Assembly: GCA_000934455.1 (NCBI GenBank)
Contig: KN889697.1
Coordinates: forward strand, 28,142 to 57,307
Length of the DNA stretch: 29,166 nt
Source of the DNA: Apostichopus parvimensis
Lineage: Eukaryota; Echinodermata; Holothuroidea; Aspidochirotida; Stichopodidae
Direction: 5' to 3'
Part shown: positions 20,696-29,166 of the stretch, piece after piece
Position numbering within the stretch: position 1 is the stretch's first letter
Layout of the letters: each line of letters begins with the position of its first letter
Notes under the pieces: generated by a model
Told to the model about the DNA's origin: nothing
Seen by the model: the letters and a program-made list of their open reading frames with translations, nothing else
Database searches by the model: none
Made by a program: the position numbers and the translations under genes

Positions 20696-22997
20696 GTATG
20701 TTATACGGTGGGTATCAAGAATGCATTAAGATGTCTCTCTATCTACATGGATGCAGACACAGTAGCCCAAATGCTGGATATATGGTCACAATCTTAGCTA
20801 TTACAAAAAACATGTCTGATCTTTAATTAAGACAGTTATGAATTGTGCACTTCTGACGAAACAAAAGGACCCAATTAGAATATTTGTGTTGTGGTTTCAC
20901 CAGCATGTGGCTCTCAACACCAGAGCAATGAGCTGCTAACATGGGTAACAATTAATACACAACTGGATATGTAGAGACTGCCGCTCACACTTCCACCCCA
21001 CCTCAAAACTGGGACTTGGGCCCTGATACATGTAAACGTCATATTAAAAGTAGTGGTATTCTTAACTCTCTTGCATCACACCAGACATCGTTTTGGAACT
21101 TCCACCAATATACAGTGGGTTGGGAGGGGGTGGGGGTTGTGATTTGAAAAAGAGGCAGTTGAGAGGGTATACTAAGAGCTACTTGTGAATTAATGATTAT
21201 GTTCATAGCAGAAAGGAGAGACCAAAGAAGCTAGCTACAACCAGCAGTGTAATCATGAATTTTTAAATCATGGAAAGGGGAGAGGGGGTTCACTGGGGAG
21301 GGTGTAAAGGAGAGTGAACTCCCTGTCTCCCTTTCATTAAAGAAGGTGAAAAATGAAGACAACATGAAAAAAGTTCCCTTGCATTTTTGAAACATGAGAC
21401 TATACTCCCCTTGCTTTCTCAATCCCTTCCTCCCTCCAGCCCCACCTCACCCCCTCCCCACTTGGCCACTTTACTACAACAATTTAACCCAATTGATACC
21501 ACAAATCAACCTGGCAATTCCTCGACAAGGTTTCCATAATGTCAATCCTTCACTACGGTGAGAAAATGTACTAAACGTTCATTTCCTCAGTGGCTCTTCC
21601 AAATACTATAGGACGTTATAGAACAATAAGTTGAAATCTATTGAGTATGTTTTAATGACAAAAAAAAGAAAACATTGAATATAGAGTAAACAGACCCAAT
21701 TATCATTGACCACATGAGTTCAGAATACTGTAAATGATTTGCAGAATTGACGACTTGAATCACCTCTGAAAACATGTGGTAAAACGCAGGACCACAAACT
21801 CTAATTGTTATTTTAATGAATATATCACGCAAGGCTCGCAGGTCAAAATGATTATAAGATCAAACGAGATCATCCAAAATTGGATATTTCCTGTAATCAG
21901 ACGATCTTCATCTACTTGTCTCTCGAATTTGTTAATCTCGTCTCTGGAACAGATATTAACGAAATAAATTAATTCTATAACCAGGCTCTTTTCCTAGGTC
22001 ACGTGCATCTTTATTTCGATTGTCTCCAACGGTGCATTGAAGAGCATTAGATAAACAAATCAAGAATATATTGAATATAGTTTAAACTGCATGCCGGTAC
22101 AATCACAGTCTATACAAAGTCTCATTTTCCAGCGCAATTGTTTGCAAACGACTGAATAGTTACTTTCACAGATGCATCACGCTAAATCAAAATAGCTGCT
22201 GTGGATTCAGTTGAGCATATCTAATAATGTCTGCAGTCTCAACAGAGATTATTTGTAACTCTTAAATATTCATTTAAATGTGGCTCCAAAAGGGAGTTCA
22301 CCCAAGTTCTAAAGTAACTCCTTTAGAACGATTCCACTTTAACAGATTTGAACGGTTTCTGTAAAGTATTGGTGTGAGCTTGAGTTTCTAACACATTTAT
22401 TTAAGGCAAAGCTGTTTTTATTATGAATGTTCAAATAAGTAGGATATAACTATTTGACTCAGGTGACCTTATCAGAAGGAGTCCTTCTTTACATAAGTGG
22501 GAGAAACAAAGGAGACAACATCAATATGAAAGCTCCTCCCTCCCCCCCCCCCCCGGCCCCCCAAAAAACAAACAATACTGGAGAAAAGAGGAAAATATTC
22601 AAATTTAATTAGATGATATATGGTTCCAGTGTCAGATAATTCTGATGTTTACAATGTCAGTTACTAATATTTCCCAGTTAACCCTGATGTTATCTGCATC
22701 TATATGTGAACAAATTTTCTTATTCTTGTGTTTTTCTTTCGCAATGACAATATTAATATATTAGCAACCATAAACAGGCAGATATGCTAAGGAAAAAAAG
22801 GGGGTGGGGGAGGGTTACAACTGTAGCATCATCCAAAGAAGACATGGGAATAGGAGGTGACAGGTGGGGGTCAGGTTGGAGGGGTATGCAAGTGGAAAAG
22901 AAAAAAGTTCTGAAATTACAGTAATTTCATGATATTTCTTTCATAATGAAATCTCTCTACATTAACCCTATTGTATCAATTTCTTTGCTCGCTTTAG
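20696..22997. other. Intron or intergenic stretch
   Basis: Apart from the minus-strand segment at 21808-21943, it holds a 9-bp perfect hairpin (GTTCTAAAG at 22306-22314 and CTTTAGAAC at 22321-22329) and a C run near 22542-22555. A second minus-strand exon-like piece at about 21485-21570 (acceptor TTTTCTCACCGTAG) was noted but not supported. Confidence 0.4.
21808..21943 (-). CDS. Putative terminal exon of a gustatory-receptor-like (GRL) 7TM protein
   Basis: On the minus strand a strong acceptor (CGTTAATATCTGTTCCAG, ending at 21944) is followed by one residual base, 44 codons and TAA. The peptide starts DEINKFERQVDEDRLITG, then has a hydrophobic helix (FWMISFDLIIIL) and ends CVIYSLK. Insect GR and animal GRL receptors end in a single short exon of about this length with the pattern E-x-x-x-F-x-x-Q-V, then G-x-x-x-F, TM7 and TYhhhhhQF. 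The first half fits well; the final TY...QF is degenerate. GRLs are known from echinoderms and hemichordates. No upstream TM exons could be assembled, so this may be chance or a relic. An overlapping frame (DLRALRDIF...) is the main alternative. Confidence 0.25.
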
Positions 22998-22999
22998 AG

Positions 23000-23137
23000 G
23001 TTAACACTGGCAAATCTGTAACTCAAATCATCCCTTACTTACAGAAAGAGGACCACTTTATCCAGGGCCATTCTGACATCCTCCTTACATTCATAGACAC
23101 TGGTTCAATGTGGGACCAGCTCAAACTCATCAGAAAT
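23000..23137 (+). CDS. Putative internal exon of an unidentified plus-strand gene
   Basis: 138 bp, 46 codons, bounded by TTTGCTCGCTTTAGAG (two possible AGs; the second keeps phase 0 with the exon at 20695) and by the donor AAT|GTAGGT. The translation begins VNTGKSVTQIIPYLQKEDHF and continues with a helix-like segment ending MWDQLKLIRN. It reads like a helical repeat protein, but no family is recognised. The minus strand offers a rival exon ending in a consensus GTAAGT donor near 23037, so strand is uncertain. Composition and splice sites are the only support. Confidence 0.38.
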
Positions 23138-23346
23138 GTAGGTCACATAGAAAAAATTAGGCCATGGAGATTTGCAAGGAGTCTCATGCAAAAATGATAT
23201 TCTTAAACCCATTCAAGTTGTTGAAAGGGACATTTTGAGAACAGATCAAAAGCCAGACTATATAGCAAAGAAGAATATATCTCGGATACAATAGGCCCTT
23301 GAAATAATTAACCCTATGGCAAGCTTACTCCAATTTTTCTCTTTCA

Positions 23347-23392
23347 TGAAACAGTCACTGGTGGTTGTGGTCAGGATGGATTTTGGGCTTTT
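23347..23392 (+). CDS. Putative 46-bp internal exon of the same plus-strand gene
   Basis: The acceptor CCAATTTTTCTCTTTCATGAAACAG and the donor AAAA|GTAAGG bound it. In phase 0 it translates SLVVVVRMDFGLLMK with one base left over. That phase links the exon at 23137 (ends in phase 0) to the exon at 23996 (needs one base before it). An alternative frame (TGGCGQDGFWAFDE) is also open. Coordinates may be off by a few bases. Confidence 0.3.
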
Positions 23393-23995
23393 GATGAAAA
23401 GTAAGGGAAAATTTAATTTACTGAAAAACAAGGAAAATAAAACATCTGCGGTTATTGGTATTCTGGTGGTCACTTGTAATTCAATATTTGTTTCCTTTCT
23501 TTGTAAGCAGAGCATCAGAAATGGCAAATATGGATTAAATTTTAGGACAATTTTCTTTTTTTAATGAAAGCATGGAAACCAACTTATCATACATGTTTTC
23601 TTAAGGCAAACACTGGTAGGTCATTTGAAAGGGTTCAAATGAAGTGGCTTATGGACAAGGAAGGGGAGGGAGTGAAGGGAAGAGAGGGGGGATCTGTTGT
23701 TCACTGAATAATAGGTCATTGTTTCATTATGCAGTAAAAGCATAATTCTTTATTATGATATTATACCACTTGGGAGATTCATGGAGCCCCTGGATAACTC
23801 CCCCTACCCTATCCTCACCCCAAAAGCAAACTTTAAACGAACAAACAAATGAATGATATTCAATGATAGTTTGTGAATTAACTTCAAAGAACCAACCAAC
23901 CAACCTTACTCTTCCTGTGACATGTCTTTTTTTACACATGTTTGTCCAAACTTCTGTCTTGGGTGATTGTTTTGATATTTTTGTTTCCCTGTAGA

Positions 23996-24121
23996 TGGTA
24001 ACGATTCCTTTGATTTAAACAGCCGAGTCCAAGAGAAGACAGCTGTACTTCTGGACCGTCCTAGTCTTTCTGAATTGATGTCAAAGACATTCAACAAGAA
24101 TGGACAGGACTATATATCTTA
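23996..24121 (+). CDS. Putative terminal coding exon of an unidentified plus-strand gene
   Basis: A strong pyrimidine tract and acceptor (GATATTTTTGTTTCCCTGTAG) are followed by two residual bases and an open frame to TAA. It translates GNDSFDLNSRVQEKTAVLLD, then RPSLSELMSKTF and ends QDYIS. The sequence reads as a polar, helix-prone C-terminus. An AATAAA lies about 135 bp beyond the stop, as expected for a last exon. It has no ATG, so it is not a stand-alone gene. The three upstream candidate exons join it without a phase break. No family is recognised. Confidence 0.45.
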
Positions 24122-24257
24122 AATTGAATTCAGCTTAATTTAACACATTTAAACTTTTTGAGGTGATTTTGATCAGTTTGTATATGCTATTAAAATAGTA
24201 ACTGCAATAACAATTTTGTTCCTTAAGTTCATCAGTCTATTTTCGTTTCAAATAATT

Positions 24258-24263
24258 AATAAA
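24258..24263 (+). terminator. Poly(A) signal AATAAA
   Basis: Canonical hexamer followed by an A run, about 135 bp after the stop codon of the candidate terminal exon at 23996-24121. Confidence 0.45.
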
Positions 24264-25426
24264 AAAAAATTGAAACAACCCTTTAATTCCTTTTTAACAC
24301 TTTCTTTTCACGAGTGATTAATTTGAATATGAGAAAGTGTCCAGGCAATGAAATGTCTTAGAATCTAATGAAATAATCATATTTAAACTGCTCATTTAAC
24401 TTTTCTTTTGTTGCAAAAATCTAGTAGTGTGTCTTAGTTTGAGCATCTGAAATCTTTCTTTAAATAATACTTTTGGGTAAGTTTGGTTTCTAACTTTGGC
24501 AAACAGCCCAACTGATTCATTAGCTCGACTCAACTTGACTGTCGTTGCGTGGAAAATCGTCGATTTACAAATAACAGTGTGAAATATTTGTCTTTTCCAA
24601 TGTTCTACATTGTCTGCCACTGAGAATATCCCATTAATTATTATTAAAAGAGATCGTTAGGATACAGTAAAAATGTGTATTATTTTGCCCTATTCACATT
24701 CCAAGATCTTCCCAGAATGAGCCCAAGGTTTCTACAACTCTTGCTACACTGTACATTAGTCAGTAACTACTACGAAGATGCAAGAAACATCCAGCTAACA
24801 TTTAAAGTTTTCCTCAACGGTGTAAATCTGCTTTGGGGCTTCAAACTATCAAATAGTATCAAAAGTAAAACTAAAAGTAAAAATAAAACACTTGCATAAA
24901 AGGGAAAGGTACAAGTTTCAGCAGAATAGGGAAATAATCATTTTAATTTTCCACAATGGAACAGCCCAAAAACCATCTTGTCATCCCCTTCCCCATCCCA
25001 CTCCATAGCAACTACTCCCCCCTCCCAATATGGTGATGGCAGTTGTCAATTCTTAAAACATGCAAATAACATTTTCATTAACTATCAACGAGAGTATTCC
25101 AGAAATATCTAGAACAAAGCAGAACTGGTATAAATTTAGCTTGAATCTTCACGAAACCTCCAGAAGACCTCTCGTTGCCTTTATACCTGCATTCAGAAGC
25201 CCTACAAAGCCTATGTTTGCTCATTGTCACACTAACAATATTATACCATTACAGCCACGGACCTACCCTATTAGTTTATTACATATTAACGTGCAAGTGT
25301 CACTCAACTTATGCCTGATTGCTACTGCTATTGAACAAGTTAAACCTGTCAAAATTTTGAAAATGTAAAGAGTAGGTTAAAATTCTCTCCCAACCAGTAG
25401 CCATGCATCCATCATATATTTGACCC
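24264..25426. other. Non-coding stretch, no gene recognised
   Basis: Several open frames occur on both strands (plus 25060-25368, 102 codons; minus 24396-24620) without recognisable domains. On the minus strand a segment from about 25200 down to 25095 is open behind an AG (translation starts YKGNERSSGGFVKIQAKFIP), but no exon chain could be built. Confidence 0.4.
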
Positions 25427-25794
25427 TTAAAGACATTAAAGACTCGCCCCAAACCGCGTGCTGCCATCTGAAAAAGTTAACTTTCTGTTGTTGCGAGTGA
25501 CGTTTTGTTCGTGTTGCTACAAAATGCAGACAGAAATGAAACGTGATACCTTGTCATCTTTAGCTGGACCTGAGATGTCCATCGCTGTATCGTTTGCACA
25601 CTGTGCTGTGGGTATTGACCGCAGCTGTATGTACTGACTGTACACAAGTGTCTAATTATCAAAGGTAGCAAGCTGTGTGCATATTTTCTGGGGTTGATGG
25701 TGGTGTCTGACACTTCTGTTACACCTCATTCGAAACTAGGTTAGATTACCCGCATTAGACGTTTCTTTTTGTGCGAGGTCTTCACACCCTTTAA
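25427..25794 (+). mobile_element. MITE copy 2, about 368 bp, TTAA ends
   Basis: It starts TTAAAGACATTAAAGACTCG and ends in CTTCACACCCTTTAA. It aligns end to end with the copy at 17494-17856, in the same orientation; shared blocks include GACCTGAGATGTCCATCGCTG-like and TATTGACCGCAGCTGT segments. Small indels (for example around 25590-25600) separate the copies, so they are independent, not newly duplicated. TTAA flanks both ends. Confidence 0.88.
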
Positions 25795-25998
25795 CCCTTG
25801 TAGCACCATTAAGGGAGAATGCAGGGAATCAAATCTCTCAAGATTGCCTACCCTGTACATCAATGCCCAGAGAAAGGATAATACATCTCTGCAAGGCTAT
25901 GTATATAGTTATACACAATTTAGGTCTATCTCTAGGAGTTCATTTAATTAAAAGCAATTAAACAATAGAGGGAGTCCTAACTAAGACAACAATACATT

Positions 25999-26166
25999 CT
26001 ATTGTTGAGAACACAACAGTACATATTCAACAACTAGTTGAAAGATGCTGATTGAAGTGCCCCAGCATGGGTTTGGATAGAAGTTAGCCTTCGTCGAAAA
26101 CTCATCTCGCAAGGATCTCAAGTCTTCGCAAGGTGCTACCAGAAGATCTACAGACCAACCACTACC
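25999..26166 (-). CDS. Open segment of 55 codons behind an acceptor, unidentified (strand ambiguous)
   Basis: On the minus strand an AG (ACAAACTTACCAG) opens a frame of 55 codons to TAG. It contains WSVDLLVAPCEDLRSLRDEF and ends in a hydrophobic SIFQLVVEYVLLCSQQ, loosely like the end of a GRL receptor (TM7 ending in Y-h-h-h-h-x-Q). The plus strand of the same DNA offers a rival exon at 26066-26169 ending in a consensus GTAAGT donor and translating VSLRRKLISQGSQVFARCYQ. Only one, or neither, can be right. Confidence 0.2.
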   Translation of the reverse strand, partial: GSGWSVDLLVAPCEDLRSLRDEFSTKANFYPNPCWGTSISIFQLVVEYVLLCSQQ

Positions 26167-26491
26167 CTGGTAAGTTTGTAGTAGGGAACTTTTAATCATA
26201 TAAAGTCTCCTGTATCTAAGCATAAGTTAAGTTATTACATCAACTGATTTTACCCTAACAATTAGAACTGTACAGATTGGTGAAAGAAGGTGATTGAACG
26301 AGAATTATATTCGATCGAAGCATGAAACTGCGCTATCTTTCCATTTTTTGTCTACCTGGGTACATAAGTTATTTGCATGTTTTTTCTGTTGCTGTTCCGT
26401 AACAAGATCGTTTGCAAATATTGTGAACACCGTTGAATAAGCTTCTTACAAAGCAATCAAGAGTGCCCATAGTATATCAGGTAACCAAATT

Positions 26492-26652
26492 TACAGAAAG
26501 AGACAATGGATATCTACAGAAAGAGACAATGGATATCTACAGAAAGAGACAATGGATATCTACAGAAAGAGACAATGGATATCTACAGAAAGAGACAATG
26601 GATATCTACAGAAAGAGACAATGGATATCTACAGAAAGAAGACAATGGATAT
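26492..26652. repeat. 23-bp minisatellite, 6 perfect copies plus one variant
   Basis: The unit TACAGAAAGAGACAATGGATATC minus its last three bases is TACAGAAAGAGACAATGGAT. Six identical units span 26492-26629 and a seventh (26630-26652) carries one extra A and a changed end. Because 23 is not a multiple of 3, every forward frame cycles through the same 23-residue peptide; the open frames here are repeat translations. Confidence 0.97.
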
Positions 26653-28040
26653 TAAGTTCCTGCAGAACCACATTCTCCACTGTTGTGGGAATATTATTCA
26701 GAGTCTAAAAAGTTGGGCATTTATATATAACGTAGTTATCATTCATGAAAACAATGGAACTCAACGTTTCTTCTCTATTGTTAAAAGGAAGACAATAGAA
26801 TGACGGCAGTGTATTTGATCTCTGTCACACTGTATTAAATATTGTCAATGTCTGTACCCCGACAAAAGCAAAAGAATAGAGAATACAAAATCATAGCAAC
26901 TCACTGTTGCACCTATTGAAGCACTGAGAACCTTTCCCATGGGAGTTTTTTTTTTTACCTTTTGTGCTGATGTTTTACAAAGTTGTTGGAGAAAGACCTG
27001 CTGTAGGGACCTATTTAATTACTAGGGCTTGTCCCTTTGTGTTATTACCTATGTAAAGACACCTGTAGTCTCAGGTAAACATTGCTAGCAGGTTATAACT
27101 GCATGGTTATTCAAGTTTATATCCCTATCAAAGATGATTGACAAGCTTGGATCTGTCGAAGAAGGATGAATATCCGCTGGCCTTTCCTTTTTTTCTTTTT
27201 CATGCCAAATATATTTTGATTACTTTAGGGTACTTAACACTAACAACAAGTTTTCAGCAACGAAAACAAGAGATGAATTTTCAGAAGTGGTTGAATCCAA
27301 ACGGGTAGCTGATACGTTAAGAGAATGATTTTGGTCCCGGTAGTTACGGATACGTGACAAATTATAGCGAGACATGCATGGCAAAAGCAATGTTTTCTGA
27401 TGGTTCAAATTCTGCTGAAATTGTCCAAGAAAATCTACTTTACGGGTGGGTGTAGTACAGGTTTGCCTTTTCAAAGTTCTAACTCACGTTTGACTTTCCC
27501 ATTCTTATTCAAAAGGGAATGCAAATTTATACAACCGTCATCTTTAACTCATGTGACGTAGATCCTTGTGGAGAAAGACTCCCCCACATAGCTAAGAGAA
27601 ATCTTGCTCTGTTTCCAAGATATCATAGTTTAAAAGTGATGTATGGGAGCAGTCATTCTGTGAATCATGTGTGATGTCATAGTAACGCTAGGATCTGAAA
27701 ACATTTACTTTTTTCTGTTTGTTTTTCGTTTCCATATTTGCAAGGTAGAATGTTTAATAGAGTTGACTATGAAATCAATACCATTTATATTAGGTCATGT
27801 TAACTGGTTCAATATTATGTTAGATTCAGTATTTGCAAAACCCATCTCAGTTACAGAAAATCAACATTGCAATAAATAAATAAAACCGTAAGAAATGGAG
27901 GAACACGTGGCTCCTCGATGTTTTCATATTTAGACTTGACCAAGTCCTCAGCCATGTGCGTGTGAATTAAGGAACATTAAAACCTTTGATATCTCCAAAG
28001 TGGAAGGAGATTTTTCTTAGCTGTTTCAGAAAGTTGTTGA
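26653..28040. other. Stretch without a recognised gene
   Basis: A minus-strand open frame of about 84 codons (27220-27474) is rich in Asn, Ser and Leu, and an acceptor-like ATTTCAG lies inside it near 27412. No family or exon chain is recognised. The rest is AT-rich DNA. Confidence 0.4.
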
Positions 28041-28184
28041 TGACAGTTATCTCTACCACATACATTAATAATGATGGTTGGGTTTGTACTCCTTGCTGTG
28101 GAGGGTGGGGTTAAGAGAGGTGGGGGGGAGTTATTCATGACAGTTATGTCTACCACATACAACAATAATGATGGTCGCATTTGT
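28041..28184. repeat. Short duplication, 97-bp period
   Basis: TGACAGTTAT-TCTACCACATACA at 28041 recurs at 28138 with AATAATGATGGT downstream in both. The copies (28041-28087 and 28138-28184) differ at a few positions. A G-rich spacer separates them. Confidence 0.85.
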
Positions 28185-29124
28185 GTCTCGTTTAACTATT
28201 ACTATTTGTAAAGTTGAAGTAAGAGAGAAAAAAAGGTGTAGGGTGTTAACAAACTGTGTATCTACTGCAGATTAAATTAAGTCATGAAACTAAAGACATA
28301 TATCTTGTTGGTATTACACCAGTTTATTTTGGTTTAGTATTTCCCCATATACTTCATGGAAAGGTTGTTTTTTACACATAATGCACTCCAAATGTGCTCA
28401 CAAACAGGATTTCACAAGAACATGAACTGGATGAGTCTTGGAATCTCATCAGTAGTTAACAAGATTGTGATTACAAAAAAACGCTCTACTGATTCCATAA
28501 AATCTGACTTGTGTAAGCATTCTCCGATCATGAAATTCTAAGACCATCGAACAGGAGCTACTGATAAAATTTAACTGTGTTTGAGTTGAGAGCCCCAGAC
28601 CTTATTTGAATTATGTTGCAAAAGGCCTCGACTTTGACTGGTCCAATAGAAACAGTTAATTAATGGACTATAAATGATATCTGCAGGCTGAGTCTGAACA
28701 AATACTAACAGTCTAATAAAACAACCCTGTATTAGCGAAGGTCTGTAGTTAGTTACATAGCCAGTACTGGTTTAACCCAGATATCCAAAGTAGATTGTAA
28801 AAGATTTCACTGGGTGACCGATTTGATGTGTTTTAAAAATAGGGGCTTATCTTTCAAGTATGTTTGCAGACAAAAAAACATTAAAACAGCTTACAAAGTG
28901 ATGAAGGTAGCTCATCTGTAGTAACCAAGAGAGAGAAAATATTGCTTTCAGAATAAAGGATACAAGAAAACTGATCAACATCAGAATGTTTTTCTAAGGA
29001 AGTTCATTCTTACCTGACCTAGGTTAACATGTCTGGTATGTTGATGCTGCTAGAAAGAAAAACAAAGTCACCTTTTTGATTTGCACAAATAAAATTATTA
29101 CCAAAAAATTGTCGAGACTATGAC
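28185..29124. other. Non-coding stretch, no gene recognised
   Basis: AT-rich DNA; no repeat family, RNA gene or exon with convincing signals was seen. Confidence 0.5.
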
Positions 29125-29166
29125 TTAAAGGGAGTGAAGACTTGTGCACAAAGAAACGTCTGATGC
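29125..29166 (-). mobile_element. MITE copy 3, inverted, cut by the window edge
   Basis: TTAAAGGGAGTGAAGACTTG and the following AAAGAAACGTCTGATGC match the reverse complement of the right end of the copies at 17856 and 25794, including the TTAA boundary. Only 42 bp are in the window. Confidence 0.85.

Noticed and set aside
21638..21832. Frame reading DLRALRDIF as a homologue of DLRSLRDEF at 25999-26166
   Set aside because: An in-frame stop lies just before it and the similarity is limited to about seven residues; the GRL-like frame at 21808-21943 has better splice context.
25060..25368. 102-codon plus-strand open frame
   Set aside because: No domain, no Kozak-like or splice context, and composition like its surroundings.
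26433..26803. Repeat-containing protein with a 23-residue unit
   Set aside because: The DNA period is 23 bp and all forward frames give the same peptide; this is a property of the repeat, and no splice or start context supports a gene.
1..29166. CRISPR array, bacterial operon, viral integration or intact reverse transcriptase
   Set aside because: No regularly spaced repeats with unique spacers, no long operon-like frames and no recognisable polymerase or integrase motifs were found.

Overview
The window looks like a gene-poor stretch of an animal nuclear genome. It is AT-rich, has spliceosomal splice sites, AATAAA signals, several tRNA-derived SINEs, a MITE family, minisatellites, long homopolymer tracts and one assembly gap (N, 14770-15049). 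The one protein I can name is the C-terminal end of an LHFPL2-type tetraspan protein. The SINE and MITE style suggests a marine invertebrate deuterostome, with an echinoderm such as a sea cucumber as my best guess. That taxonomic guess is weak and rests on general resemblance, not on a search.

Layout. Positions 1-325 hold an intron end and the terminal coding exon of the LHFPL2 homologue on the + strand. A 3' UTR follows, with a perfect 16-bp hairpin and a poly(A) signal near 1831. From about 1.9 to 7.3 kb I see only AT-rich DNA and simple tracts. From 7.3 to 7.9 kb lies a degenerate tandem repeat carrying AGGTCA nuclear-receptor-like half-sites. From 8.7 to 9.9 kb a module is duplicated in tandem, with a 703-bp offset in its first block. 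Around 11.4-11.7 kb and 13.6-13.85 kb are two minus-strand tRNA-derived SINEs; the second has its A-box segment amplified in tandem. An AT-rich 24-bp minisatellite is at 13.1-13.3 kb. A plus-strand tRNA-like head at 14709-14769 runs into the gap.

From 15 kb to the end there are several short exon-like segments with good splice signals and matching phases, but no protein I can name with confidence. A minus-strand candidate gene lies at about 15.1-16.2 kb, and a plus-strand candidate at about 20.6-24.1 kb ends in a stop codon followed by AATAAA. A minus-strand terminal exon at 21808-21943 has a C-terminus resembling that of insect gustatory-receptor-like (GRL) seven-transmembrane receptors. All of these are eye-made calls on short open segments and should be read as hypotheses.

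Two full copies of one roughly 365-bp MITE with TTAA ends lie at 17494-17856 and 25427-25794, and a third copy in inverted orientation is cut by the right edge of the window. A perfect six-copy 23-bp minisatellite is at 26492-26652. No prokaryotic features, CRISPR array, rRNA or intact protein-coding transposon were recognised.
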